Assembly (NCBI GenBank): GCA_025355705.1
Contig: JANXZD010000396.1
Location: forward strand, 1-21,333
From: Bacteroidota bacterium
GTDB lineage: Bacteria > Bacteroidota > Ignavibacteria > UBA10030 > UBA8401
Direction of reading: 5' to 3'
DNA length: 21,333 nt
In this document: piece after piece, positions 8,445 through 16,360 of the stretch
Numbering within the stretch: position 1 is the first letter of the stretch
Layout of the letters: each line of letters begins with the position of its first letter
Position numbers and translations under genes: made by a program
The notes under the pieces: generated by a model
Databases searched by the model: none
Told to the model about the DNA's origin: nothing
Seen by the model: the letters and a program-made list of their open reading frames with translations, nothing else

Positions 8445-9069
8445 ACATTACTCCATGTTTGGACATTGTTGCCGTGTATTGAATTTTTCCTGTTAAACCG
8501 TTGATGTTCACAAAATCTGGTTGAATCCCTTTTGCAAATGCATCACTGCTTGCCGCAACTAATTGCACAAGAGAATCTCCTTGATACGTTACGAATGTTC
8601 CTCCGGGAGCCTGCGGTTCATTAATTTCAAATGTCCCGCTGTATATTTTATTTCCATAAAGAGAATTAAACACGTCAACAAACGATTTTTTCTCACCGGT
8701 TGGTTGATTATAATAGTGATGGAGTGTTGACAATGTCCGCCTGTAAAATTCAAGATGAACAATGCCACCATTAAAGCTGTATGAAATCACCTTGTAAAGA
8801 TTTTCTCTTTGAAGTGAAGCCGCACGATAGCTCGTTACTGCAAAAGCGGCAAAAGCGAAAATGTGGAGAGCAAACAAGCTTGCAGTGATTATCTTCCATT
8901 TTGAGAGGAATTCTTTCCTAACAATAAAAAAATAGAACATTGTCAAAAAAACTGTTCCTCCAATCATCCCTCCGAACACTGAATTCCACATATCATGGTG
9001 ATCATAACCGATAAAAAAAAGAATGCCAATACAAATGCATCCCACAAAAAGCCAAAGAAGATATTTCAT
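8428..9069 (-). CDS. Unrecognised membrane protein of the ECF sigma locus
   Basis: 213 aa from the chosen ATG; not recognised. Hydrophobic segments lie at about residues 3-22, 31-50 and 60-80, followed by an extracytoplasmic domain with the landmarks HHYYNQPTGEKKSF and a strand-rich end (GKIQYTATMSKHG). This arrangement, three membrane spans and then a roughly 120-residue domain with a YY-x2-P and SF motif, is the same as in the next gene. A longer frame opens with TTG at 9123 and would overlap the anti-sigma gene by 29 nt. The ATG at 9069 gives a signal-like start (MKYLLWLFVG), leaves a 25-nt gap and has AGG a few bases upstream, so it is preferred. Confidence 0.7.
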   Translation of the reverse strand: MKYLLWLFVGCICIGILFFIGYDHHDMWNSVFGGMIGGTVFLTMFYFFIVRKEFLSKWKIITASLFALHIFAFAAFAVTSYRAASLQRENLYKVISYSFNGGIVHLEFYRRTLSTLHHYYNQPTGEKKSFVDVFNSLYGNKIYSGTFEINEPQAPGGTFVTYQGDSLVQLVAASSDAFAKGIQPDFVNINGLTGKIQYTATMSKHGVMYERNN

Positions 9070-9094
9070 AAAAGACCTGAAAGTTGTAATGAAA

Positions 9095-9508
9095 TTAATT
9101 CCGATCGTAGGAACTTCCGCCAAACGGCATTGTTAGATTCATTGCTTGCCGGTATTGCGCAGCAATTTGCTTCTCTTGAATTGTTCCCGATACATAAATG
9201 AATAACACCATAGCAATAAAAGCCCCGACTGAATAGATGGCAGAAGAAACTGAAATCGTAAATTTCCGTGACAAAATTGATTTTTGTGGTTGTTCCATTC
9301 CAAGCACTGCAAATTTTTGATCGATACCTTTTGGCGAAGCGACATATTCCAGAGACTTTGCACTATCATGAATTTCTTTCGTATGAAGGAAAAATGTTCC
9401 GCACTCTTTACATTCTCCTAAATGTTGGAACATCGGCTGTAATTCTTCCGAACGAAGTTCGTTATCTAAAAATTGACTGATATGTTCTTTTGTTGTCTGG
9501 CAGTTCAT
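9095..9508 (-). CDS. Zinc-finger anti-sigma factor, single-pass membrane protein
   Basis: 137 aa. The cytoplasmic N-terminus carries the anti-sigma zinc-finger pattern: Cys3 and His9, then His29-x3-Cys33-x2-Cys36 (HLGECKEC). One membrane span follows at about residues 86-107, with a short external tail of some 30 residues. Such proteins hold an ECF sigma factor inactive at the membrane until a signal releases it. The ATG at 9508 overlaps the stop of the sigma gene by 4 nt (ATGA), a common arrangement for sigma/anti-sigma pairs and strong support for the pairing. The external part is too small to suggest the signal it senses; the two membrane proteins downstream may contribute. Confidence 0.85.
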   Translation of the reverse strand: MNCQTTKEHISQFLDNELRSEELQPMFQHLGECKECGTFFLHTKEIHDSAKSLEYVASPKGIDQKFAVLGMEQPQKSILSRKFTISVSSAIYSVGAFIAMVLFIYVSGTIQEKQIAAQYRQAMNLTMPFGGSSYDRN

Positions 9509-10068
9509 AATCCTTGCTCCTTACGATACGGTGTCAGCATTTCATTCAATGCAACACGCGATTTAAATAATTTCGATTTTACAGCGCTGACGGTTGTACC
9601 TGTTGCTGTCGCAATTTCTTCATACGAAAATCCTTCGATCTCACAAAGCATATATGCTTCTCGATATGCCGGTTTTAAACGTAACATTGCTTCTTGAATT
9701 TTTTCTCTCAACTCACTCTGCATCGTAATACTGATCGGAGTGGATTGTTCGAAGACAATTGTTTCATCATCAAATTGTTCCATTGGAACGATCTTATTTC
9801 TCCTTACAATCATCAATACTTCATTTCTTGCAACAGAAAAGAGCCACGATTTGAAAGCCGTACCTTTTTTAAGTCCTTGAATATTCGTCACCATTTTCAT
9901 GAACGTATCTTGTGTCGCATCCTTCGCTCCTTCAGAATCCTGAAGCATTCTCAGACAAAAAGAATAAATTGCACTTTTATAGCGAGAATACAGTAACGAT
10001 CCGGAATTAAGGTTCCCGTTCCGAAACTGCAATACTAATTCTTCGTCTGAAAGCGTGGCGGTACTCAC
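9505..10068 (-). CDS. RNA polymerase ECF-type sigma-70 factor
   Basis: About 187 aa. Region 2 is recognisable (LLYSRYKSAIYSFCLRMLQD, then DATQDTFMKMVTNI and FKSWLFSVARNEVL), as is region 4 with its helix-turn-helix (LKPAYREAYMLCEIEGFSYEEIATATGTTVSAVKSKLFKSR). There is no region 1.1 or 3, as expected of the ECF group. The frame opens with TTG at 10077, but no ribosome site precedes it. GTG at 10068 has GGAA just upstream and is used here; the start is uncertain by three codons. It is followed by its probable anti-sigma factor (4-nt overlap) and two membrane proteins. ECF operons often regulate themselves, but no promoter could be assigned upstream. Confidence 0.9.
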   Translation of the reverse strand: MSTATLSDEELVLQFRNGNLNSGSLLYSRYKSAIYSFCLRMLQDSEGAKDATQDTFMKMVTNIQGLKKGTAFKSWLFSVARNEVLMIVRRNKIVPMEQFDDETIVFEQSTPISITMQSELREKIQEAMLRLKPAYREAYMLCEIEGFSYEEIATATGTTVSAVKSKLFKSRVALNEMLTPYRKEQGL

Positions 10069-10139
10069 TAGTTCCAATCTATTTGTGCAATTATGGGATT
10101 AAGATGCACAAGAACGGGAAAAGTTGCCACTTCATTCCA

Positions 10140-10168
10140 TTGCCTTTCGCCATCATTCTCTCTATATT
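10140..10168 (+). promoter_or_regulatory. Candidate sigma-70-like promoter for the CsgG-like gene
   Basis: TTGCCT (10140-10145) and TATATT (10163-10168) are separated by 17 nt, close to the -35/-10 consensus. Start of transcription would be near 10175, leaving a leader of about 40 nt. The gene's ribosome site GGAG lies 8 nt before the ATG at 10214. Based on motif match only. Confidence 0.4.
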
Positions 10169-10213
10169 TCCCACGATTCAATCACAATACAATAACCCTT
10201 TCGGAGACTTATT

Positions 10214-11098
10214 ATGAAACGAATTAGTCTATTTCTCACCATCGTTTTTTTTATCTCGCTTGCAGATGCACAGCTCAAAAAGCGTGTTGCAATCTCAACG
10301 TTTGAGGATAAAACAGGTTCAGGCTACAGTCATCTTGGTTCCGGCGTTGCAGATATGCTGACAACAGCGTTGGTAAAATCGGGAAAATTCACTGTCATCG
10401 AACGTCAGGAATTGGAAAAAGTATTGAACGAACAGAAGCTCGGCGAGAGTGGTCTTGTTACGGCTGAAACAGCGCCGAAGGTTGGAAAACTTCTCGGTGT
10501 TGAATTGATCGTTGTTGGTTCGGTTTCAGAATTTGGCACAAAAGAGAATAAGGTCTCCGGAGGACTGTCGTTCATCAGCGGCGGTGTCAAACGTAAAACA
10601 TCACGTGCTGTGGTTGATGTTCGTCTTGTCAATACCGTCACCGGCGAAGTTGTTGCCGCTGAAAAAGAAGAAGGTGAAGAATCTTCCACCGGCATATCGT
10701 TTGATTATGAAGGAATTGATTTTAACAATATGGACAGCTGGGATGACACTGATATTGGTAAAGCCTGCCGCAAAGCTGTTGATGGCGTTGTCGGACTGAT
10801 CACAGATAACATGACTAAGATTCCGTTCACCGGAAAAATTTTGAAAATGAACAGCGACGGTACATTATTAATGAAACCAGGATCTGAAGGGAACGTAAAA
10901 GTTGGAATGGAATTCGATGTATTTCGCGTCGGCGAACCGATCAAAGATCCGGATACCGGACTTGATCTTGGCGCAGAAGAAACTAAGGTTGGTCATGTAA
11001 AAGTGGTTGAAGATGCGTTGAAAGGAAAAGCAGCAAAAGCGAAGATCACCGAAGGAAAAGATATCCTATCGAGCGATATTCTGCGAGAACCGAAATAA
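10214..11098 (+). CDS. CsgG/HfaB-family secreted protein
   Basis: 294 aa. Residues 1-19 are a signal peptide with a type I site (ADA followed by Gln20); there is no lipobox Cys, unlike true CsgG, which is an outer-membrane lipoprotein. Residues about 23-200 match the CsgG-type fold: KRVAISTFEDKTGSGYSHLGSG, then MLTTALVKSGKFTVIERQEL, LLGVELIVVGSVSEFG, and VVDVRLVNTVTGEVVAAEK. The C-terminal 85 residues resemble an FlgT-C-like beta domain (GKILKMNSDGTLLMKPGSEG onward). CsgG proteins form secretion channels for curli, but many relatives in other phyla have no curli partners, and none are seen here. The role is therefore an undefined envelope function. It is a single-gene unit with its own promoter candidate and terminator, facing away from the ECF sigma gene. 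Confidence 0.88.
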   Translation: MKRISLFLTIVFFISLADAQLKKRVAISTFEDKTGSGYSHLGSGVADMLTTALVKSGKFTVIERQELEKVLNEQKLGESGLVTAETAPKVGKLLGVELIVVGSVSEFGTKENKVSGGLSFISGGVKRKTSRAVVDVRLVNTVTGEVVAAEKEEGEESSTGISFDYEGIDFNNMDSWDDTDIGKACRKAVDGVVGLITDNMTKIPFTGKILKMNSDGTLLMKPGSEGNVKVGMEFDVFRVGEPIKDPDTGLDLGAEETKVGHVKVVEDALKGKAAKAKITEGKDILSSDILREPK

Positions 11099-11120
11099 TT
11101 GTATTGTATGAATTATTGAG

Positions 11121-11165
11121 AGTGGACAATTGAAAATGTTTCATCACACAATTGTCCACTTTTTA
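11121..11165 (+). terminator. Intrinsic terminator of the CsgG-like gene
   Basis: Perfect 12-bp inverted repeat AGTGGACAATTG/CAATTGTCCACT (11121-11132 with 11149-11160), 16-nt loop, followed by TTTTATTT. It lies 22 nt after the stop codon and separates this gene from the ABC cluster. Confidence 0.85.
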
Positions 11166-11188
11166 TTTCTTATTGCCAATTCAAAATA

Positions 11189-12103
11189 ATGTCAGATATC
11201 ATTCTCCGCACGACGAATCTCGGAAAACAATACAAGAACCGCTGGGCTGCTCAAGATATTAATCTTGAAGTTCATCGTGGTGATGTGTTTGGATTTCTCG
11301 GACCGAATGGAGCAGGAAAAAGTACTTCCATTCGAATGATCCTTTCATTGATCAAACCGACGACGGGAACGGTGGAACTGTTTGGTCAAGATCTTTTCAA
11401 ACATCGAGATCTTGCTCTACAGAACGTTGCAGGAATCGTAGAGAAACCTGATTTCTATCTTTACCTCTCAGCATATCGGAACATGCAAATTGCAGGCTCG
11501 CTCACACTCGGCAAAACTCCTGCCGACAAAAGGATCATGGATACACTCAACATTGTCGGTCTGGCAGAACGCGCATTGGACAACGTAAAGACTTTTTCCC
11601 ACGGAATGAAACAGCGTCTCGGCATCGCACAGGCATTATTGTGCGATCCGCAGTTGATCATGTTGGATGAACCAACCAACGGACTCGACCCTCAGGGAAT
11701 GAAAGAGGTCCGAGAATTGATCGTTCGTCTGACGACAGAGCGCGGTATCACTGTTTTTCTTTCGTCGCATTTATTGAATGAGGTTGAGCAGGTTGCTACA
11801 CGGATGGCGATCATCAACAAAAGCAAAATGTTGGTGCAAGGAAGCGTTGAAGAACTGTTGAAAGCAAATGCGAATAAGTTTCTCTTCAACGTTGAACCGG
11901 TCAAAAAATCTCTCGGAGTATTAGGAAAGATTAAAACTGTCTCTGAAATAATCCAAACCGAAGAAGGAATTATTGCAAAGGTAAATCCAAAGAATATTCC
12001 TTCGGTCATCAATGAATTAGTAAAAGCAAAATGCAAAGTGTTTTCTGTTCAACCAAAACGCAGCTTAGAAGAATATTTTCTAGAAATAACGAATGAAACA
12101 TGA
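11189..12103 (+). CDS. ABC transporter ATP-binding protein (BcrA/NatA-like)
   Basis: 304 aa. Nucleotide-binding subunit of an ABC-2 type exporter. Walker A GPNGAGKS (residues 38-45), signature FSHGMKQRLGIAQAL (from 136), Walker B LIMLDEPTNGLDPQG (from 156) and the H-loop His194 (LSSHLL) are all present. The signature reads FSHGM instead of LSGGQ, a variation common in this BcrA-type subgroup. About 80 C-terminal residues follow the ATPase core, as in drug, antibiotic and sodium exporters of the group. The ATG at 11189 has no clear Shine-Dalgarno, only an A-rich stretch. Its partner permease begins 160 nt downstream, the gap being filled by a palindromic repeat. The substrate is unknown. Confidence 0.92.
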   Translation: MSDIILRTTNLGKQYKNRWAAQDINLEVHRGDVFGFLGPNGAGKSTSIRMILSLIKPTTGTVELFGQDLFKHRDLALQNVAGIVEKPDFYLYLSAYRNMQIAGSLTLGKTPADKRIMDTLNIVGLAERALDNVKTFSHGMKQRLGIAQALLCDPQLIMLDEPTNGLDPQGMKEVRELIVRLTTERGITVFLSSHLLNEVEQVATRMAIINKSKMLVQGSVEELLKANANKFLFNVEPVKKSLGVLGKIKTVSEIIQTEEGIIAKVNPKNIPSVINELVKAKCKVFSVQPKRSLEEYFLEITNET

Positions 12104-12106
12104 GGT

Positions 12107-12242
12107 TTTGTCATTTCGAGCGCAGTCCCAAAGGGACAAGCGAGAAATCTCAAAGCCTTAAGTATGCAACATGATAAAATTAACTTGTAAATAATTACGT
12201 TTGAGATTCCTCAACCGCTAAAGCGGGACTCGGAATAACAAA
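12107..12242. repeat. 136-bp palindromic intergenic element with nested inverted repeats
   Basis: Outer ends TTTGTCATTTCGAG (12107-12120) and CTCGGAATAACAAA (12229-12242) are inverted repeats matching at 12 of 14. Inner ends GAGAAATCTCAAA (12142-12154) and TTTGAGATTCCTC (12200-12212) match at 12 of 13. Each half holds its own small hairpin: GTCCC-AAA-GGGAC (12125-12137) and CCGCT-AA-AGCGG (12215-12226). The 45-bp centre is AT-rich. This is a small non-coding, MITE-like structure and is related to the repeat at 4657-4697. It starts 4 nt after the stop of the ABC ATPase gene. Confidence 0.85.
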
Positions 12243-12262
12243 CCGACTGAATATCTTAACCT

Positions 12263-13102
12263 ATGCTCAATCTAATTTATTGGGAACTCTTCAAAACTTA
12301 CTCCAAATGGCGGACGTACATCGGCTTTATCGCGGTCGGCGTACTCATTCCGGTGATCATGTGGATTATGTCGTATTCGGGTGAACAGATGATCCAACGG
12401 CAACTGCGGTCATTGCAGAAAGATTTTTTTATTTCCGGAAACTTATTCAATGGCTGGGTTATCGGGCAATTGATCATGAACGGATTATGGGTCCACGTTC
12501 CGGCATTGATTGCGTTAGTTGCAGGCGATCAGCTTTCCGGTGAAGCAACCGGAGGAACGTTTCGATTAATTCTCATTCGACCTGTTTCACGAACAAGAAT
12601 CTTAAACGCAAAGTATTTCGCTACATTACTATATACTGCTTCTCTTGTTCTTTTTATTGGAGGTCTTTCGTTAGGACTTGGTTTGTGGATCTTTGGTTCC
12701 GGTGACCTCATCGCTATAGACAGAGAAGGAATTTCCATCCTTCCCGAATCAGAATTGATCGGAAGATTTTTTCTTGCATACGCATTGGCTATGTGGACGA
12801 TGTTCGTTGTTGCCACCCTCGCGTTCTTTATTTCATCATTCGTTGAAAATGCTATCGGTCCAATTATTACAACAATGACGGTGATCGTAATATTTCTTAT
12901 TGTTTCTAATCTCCCCGTTGAATCTGTTGAAAATATTAAACCCTTTTTATTTACGACGCAGATCAGTGTTTGGACTGAAGCATTTAAAGATCCGTACGAT
13001 TGGAGCAAGATCATCAAATCATGCGCAGCGCTCGGTATCAATAGTCTTTTGTTTTATTCTGCGACATTAATTATTTTCAAACGAAAAGACATTTTATCGT
13101 AA
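12263..13102 (+). CDS. ABC-2 type transporter permease
   Basis: 279 aa with about six hydrophobic membrane segments (near residues 20-38, 70-88, 118-142, 164-188, 195-215 and 255-272). It has the typical ABC-2 layout: a cytoplasmic amphipathic start (NLIYWELFKTYSKWRTYIGF), a large loop after span 1, and the motif GEATGGTFRLILIRPVSRTRIL between spans 2 and 3, which is characteristic of this permease family. It works with the upstream ATPase as an exporter of unknown substrate. The next gene, for an MFS transporter, starts 42 nt downstream on the same strand. Confidence 0.87.
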   Translation: MLNLIYWELFKTYSKWRTYIGFIAVGVLIPVIMWIMSYSGEQMIQRQLRSLQKDFFISGNLFNGWVIGQLIMNGLWVHVPALIALVAGDQLSGEATGGTFRLILIRPVSRTRILNAKYFATLLYTASLVLFIGGLSLGLGLWIFGSGDLIAIDREGISILPESELIGRFFLAYALAMWTMFVVATLAFFISSFVENAIGPIITTMTVIVIFLIVSNLPVESVENIKPFLFTTQISVWTEAFKDPYDWSKIIKSCAALGINSLLFYSATLIIFKRKDILS

Positions 13103-13144
13103 TTTTTTTACGCTGCCCTCAATGACAAATACAAAAGGAATCCT

Positions 13145-14410
13145 ATGAGCATCTCTAAAACAATTTCTGAAATGAAGTCAGGATTTCTTCCGGCATTTTG
13201 GGTTGCGAATGGAATGGAATTGTTCGAACGTCTTGCATATTATGGACAGCAAATTGTTTTTATGGTGTACTTACGCAATAGACTTGGTTTTACTGAAACA
13301 CAAGCCGGAACGCTTTCCGGAATTTTTGGCGGTTTGATCTACCTTCTTCCCATCCTTGGCGGAACGCTTGCCGATAAATGGGGATTTCGCCGTTCATTCA
13401 ATATTGCATTTACAATTCTCGGTCTTGGATATTTTCTTATCGGTTCAGTCGGTATGACTGCCTTTGCAGGAATATATAGCGGTATTCCTCTGTACTGGTT
13501 ATTACTGGCGTTCCTTATTTTTACCGCCTTTGGCGGTTCATTCATTAAGCCATCGGTGCTGGGAACGGTTGCGATAACATCAACAGAAAAAACAAAATCG
13601 CTCGGTTTTGCAATTTACTACTGGCTCGTCAACGCTGGTGCGATGATTGGTCCAACGATCGCATATTTTGTCCGCGATAGTTTTGGAAATGAATTCGTGT
13701 ATGTTGTTTCTTCAGTCAGTTGTTTTGCAATGTTGATCGTCAATTTGCTGTTGTATAAAGATGTTCAAAGTGAAAAAAATGCAGTGACTGAATCATTGGG
13801 GAAAAAACTCTCTAATCTCTTTGTTGTTCTTGGAAATTTCAAATTCATGATCTTTCTGCTGATCTATTCATTGTACTGGATCATCTTTTGGCAGGAATTC
13901 ATCATCGTTCCCTATTACATCACGGATTATATCGGAAAAGAAGCACCCTACGAGATCGTGCAATCGTGGGCGGGTGCCGGAGCCATCATTCTATTTCAAA
14001 TTCCGATCAATCGATTGACAAAGAATATTCCAACGCGGTCAGCAATTTTGATCGGATTCGCAGTTTCATCGCTCATCTGGATCATCATTGCAATTCATCC
14101 TTCTATTCCAACGATCGCTGCGGGAATTGTTGCCTTTGCTATCGGAGAAATGATCCAGGCACCGCGTTATTATGAATATATTTCTGAGATCGCACCGAAA
14201 GGTCAACAGGGATTGTACCAAGGATATGCATTTCTTCCGATCGCCATCGCCCGATTTGTCGGCGATCCTTTTGGAGGATGGATCTACCAAACGTCAAAAT
14301 CAACCGGCAATCCTTCGATGGTGTGGTTTTCCATGATCGCAATTGGAATTACCGGAACGGTATTAATGGCGATCTACAATAAAGTCATTGCACAACAAGA
14401 AGCAGCGTGA
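13145..14410 (+). CDS. MFS transporter, POT/PTR2-like
   Basis: 421 aa with about 12 membrane spans. Span 1 carries ELFERLAYY (Glu25, Glu28, Arg29, Tyr32, Tyr33), matching the proton-coupled oligopeptide transporter signature ExxERFxYY except Leu for Phe. Later GGSFIKPSVLGTVA corresponds to the GGGIKPxV segment of that family, and the loop GGTLADKWGFRR is the usual MFS loop 2-3 motif. Peptide-proton symport is the family expectation, but this is a divergent member and the substrate is unproven. The ATG at 13145 has an AAGGA ribosome site 6-7 nt upstream. The stop TGA overlaps the start of the next gene (TGATG). Confidence 0.85.
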   Translation: MSISKTISEMKSGFLPAFWVANGMELFERLAYYGQQIVFMVYLRNRLGFTETQAGTLSGIFGGLIYLLPILGGTLADKWGFRRSFNIAFTILGLGYFLIGSVGMTAFAGIYSGIPLYWLLLAFLIFTAFGGSFIKPSVLGTVAITSTEKTKSLGFAIYYWLVNAGAMIGPTIAYFVRDSFGNEFVYVVSSVSCFAMLIVNLLLYKDVQSEKNAVTESLGKKLSNLFVVLGNFKFMIFLLIYSLYWIIFWQEFIIVPYYITDYIGKEAPYEIVQSWAGAGAIILFQIPINRLTKNIPTRSAILIGFAVSSLIWIIIAIHPSIPTIAAGIVAFAIGEMIQAPRYYEYISEIAPKGQQGLYQGYAFLPIAIARFVGDPFGGWIYQTSKSTGNPSMVWFSMIAIGITGTVLMAIYNKVIAQQEAA

Positions 14411-15102
14411 TGTTTATGAAAAAATATTCTACTATAATTGTTCTTATAATTTTTTCGATTTCATTATCATTTGCTCAGCAGATCACTGCACAAAAGATCA
14501 TGCAGAATCTCAAAGAACACTTTGATGCCATTAACGATTATACTGTAACTCTCGATATCAAACCAAACATTGAACGATTCAACACGAAAGAGATGCGGTT
14601 GCGGCTGTTTTATAAACAACCAGACAAGGTCCATATAGAATCCAAGGGTTTTGTGATGATCCCTCGGCAATTGTTTGAAACCAATCCGTCTCAGTTGCTT
14701 TCTAAATTCGATCCGATTTTGATTGAAACAAAAAAAGACAGTGGTCGAACAGTCTATGTTCTTAGATTATTGTCAAAACCTGAAAAGAATCATCCTGCAT
14801 TGGAAAATTATATCTCAATTGATGGAGAACGGTGGGTAATTTTGAAACTACAATCAATTCCTGCAGAAGGAAGAACGATTGACATTACATTTGATTATAT
14901 AACTGTTGACAATAACTATATTCTGCCGTCGTTGATGAATGCTTCGTTTAATTTTGGAAGTGATGATGATGCTATTGCGAAAATGAAGGGCTTCAAAGGA
15001 ATGCCGACAAAAGGGACGATAGAAATACGATATTCCGATTATCAGGTGAACAAAGGATTGAGCAATGAGATCTTTGAGCAGAAGAAAACATCTAAAGAAT
15101 AA
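14410..15102 (+). CDS. LolA-like periplasmic protein
   Basis: About 230 aa. A signal peptide (KKYSTIIVLIIFSISLSFAQ) is followed by a sequence fitting the LolA/LolB-fold lipoprotein-sorting superfamily: QKIMQNLKEHFDAINDYTVTLDI, then LRLFYKQPDKVHIESKGFVMIP, and a strand-rich C-terminal half. Such proteins have a half-barrel that binds acyl chains, and members outside the Lol system are of unknown role. Possible starts are GTG 14407, ATG 14410 and ATG 14416; ATG 14410, overlapping the upstream stop as TGATG, is used, but ATG 14416 (MKKYST) is equally plausible. It is the last gene of the ABC-MFS cluster and is followed at once by a two-way terminator. Confidence 0.72.
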   Translation: MFMKKYSTIIVLIIFSISLSFAQQITAQKIMQNLKEHFDAINDYTVTLDIKPNIERFNTKEMRLRLFYKQPDKVHIESKGFVMIPRQLFETNPSQLLSKFDPILIETKKDSGRTVYVLRLLSKPEKNHPALENYISIDGERWVILKLQSIPAEGRTIDITFDYITVDNNYILPSLMNASFNFGSDDDAIAKMKGFKGMPTKGTIEIRYSDYQVNKGLSNEIFEQKKTSKE

Positions 15103-15134
15103 AACAAAAGTCGCTTTCAGCGGCTTTTGTTTTT
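15101..15134. terminator. Bidirectional terminator between the LolA-like gene and carA
   Basis: 14-bp stem with one G-T pair: AAAACAAAAGTCGC (15101-15114) with GCGGCTTTTGTTTT (15120-15133), 5-nt loop, with a T-run on either strand. It begins inside the stop codon of the + strand gene and ends at the carA stop (15135) on the other strand. Confidence 0.85.
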
Positions 15135-16265
15135 CTAGTTTTTATATTTATCCATCATCTGCACAAATTTAGAGAAAAGATAATCACTATCGTGAGGTCC
15201 CGGAGAGGCTTCGGGGTGATATTGTACACAGAAGAGCGGAAATTGTTTATGCTCAAATCCTTCTACGGTCTGGTCGTTCAAATTGATGTGTGTCAGTTCA
15301 ATTTGTGATTGATCCATCGAATTCCAATCCACCGCAAAGCCATGATTCTGCGACGTTATTTCGATGACATTGGTCCGGAGATTTTTAACCGGATGGTTTC
15401 CGCCACGATGACCAAATTTTAGTTTGTATGTTTTACCGCCGAGCGCAAGCCCAAGTAATTGATGTCCGAGACAGATCCCGAAGATCGGTCTCTTTCCGAT
15501 CAATTTTTTAATATTCAAAATTGCATATTTTACCGCGTCCGGATCGCCGGGACCATTCGAAAGAAAAATTCCATCCGGATCCATCGCTAAAACCTGTTCC
15601 GCGGTATAACTTGCCGGAACAACAATAAGATCGCAGCCGTATCGCGCAAGACGACGAAGAATGTTTTGCTTCACACCATAATCAAATACAACCACTTTGT
15701 ATTTTGGAGCAGCTGTTTCACCGTTCTTTGTGGTTAATGCATATGCGGTTGAATCGATTTGGCTCCATTGGTATTCTTTCTGCGTCGTTACTTTTTTTGC
15801 AAGATCAAGTCCGTTCATGTCTGGCGATGCTTTTGCCTTTGCGATCAGACTTTCGTCATTCAGGTCTTTGGTGGAGATCACACCGCGCATTGCACCTTGA
15901 TTGCGTAAAATTTTCGTCAACATTCGGGTGTCAATCCCTTGGATCGCAAGAATGTTATTTTTTTTCAGCCAATCACCTAATGATGAATTTGCACGCCAGT
16001 TACTGTAAAAATCAAAATATTCCTTAACAATGAATCCGCTCACTTGAGGTTTTATGGATTCAACATCTTCCGTATTGACACCATAATTTCCAATCAGTGG
16101 ATACGTCATCGTTACGATCTGTCCGGCGTACGACGGATCGGTGAGGATCTCTTGATATCCAGTGATGCTGGTATTGAAACATACCTCACCGAATGTTTCC
16201 CCTTCGGCTCCGAAATGTTCTCCGGTAAATACTGTTCCGTTCTCTAAGGCAAGTTTTGCGATCAT
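15135..16265 (-). CDS. carA: Carbamoyl-phosphate synthase small subunit
   Basis: 376 aa from ATG 16265. Glutamine amidotransferase subunit that supplies ammonia to CarB for carbamoyl phosphate, which is used in arginine and pyrimidine synthesis. The N-terminal CarA domain is plain (TVFTGEHFGAEGETFGEVCFNTSITGYQEILTDPSYAGQ), and the class I amidotransferase domain shows the nucleophile Cys265 in FGICLGHQLLG and the His350/Glu352 pair in QYHPEASPGPHD. A slightly longer frame opens with TTG at 16274, but ATG 16265 (MIAKLALENGTVFTG) fits family starts better. The ribosome site is weak. carB is not in the window. It diverges from the lysine operon. Confidence 0.96.
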   Translation of the reverse strand: MIAKLALENGTVFTGEHFGAEGETFGEVCFNTSITGYQEILTDPSYAGQIVTMTYPLIGNYGVNTEDVESIKPQVSGFIVKEYFDFYSNWRANSSLGDWLKKNNILAIQGIDTRMLTKILRNQGAMRGVISTKDLNDESLIAKAKASPDMNGLDLAKKVTTQKEYQWSQIDSTAYALTTKNGETAAPKYKVVVFDYGVKQNILRRLARYGCDLIVVPASYTAEQVLAMDPDGIFLSNGPGDPDAVKYAILNIKKLIGKRPIFGICLGHQLLGLALGGKTYKLKFGHRGGNHPVKNLRTNVIEITSQNHGFAVDWNSMDQSQIELTHINLNDQTVEGFEHKQFPLFCVQYHPEASPGPHDSDYLFSKFVQMMDKYKN

Positions 16266-16325
16266 TGTTTTCAAATATTATGGAGATTCATACTGCTTGT
16301 TCAATATGAAAATACAAAATATTTG

Positions 16326-16356
16326 TTGACAACTGAAATACAATTTTGTTTATTAT
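16326..16356 (+). promoter_or_regulatory. Candidate promoter of the dap operon
   Basis: TTGACA (16326-16331) and TATTAT (16351-16356) are separated by 19 nt; an alternative -10, TTTATT (16349-16354), gives 17 nt. Either would start transcription just before or at the first base of riboswitch stem P1 (16361), as expected for a riboswitch leader. Confidence 0.5.
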
Positions 16357-16360
16357 AGTA

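Noticed and set aside
10525..10545. TTGGCAC as part of a sigma-54 (-24/-12) promoter
   Set aside because: It lies inside the CsgG-like coding sequence and lacks the TTGC at -12; similar TGGCAC hits near 2725 and 16992 fail likewise.
12107..12242. CRISPR or transposon with a transposase
   Set aside because: There are no regularly spaced repeats and no coding frame inside; it is a short non-coding palindrome.
16277..16304. Possible carA promoter on the - strand (TTGAAC, 16 nt, CATAAT)
   Set aside because: It would start transcription only about 5 nt before the carA ATG, which is unlikely for a gene with a normal leader.
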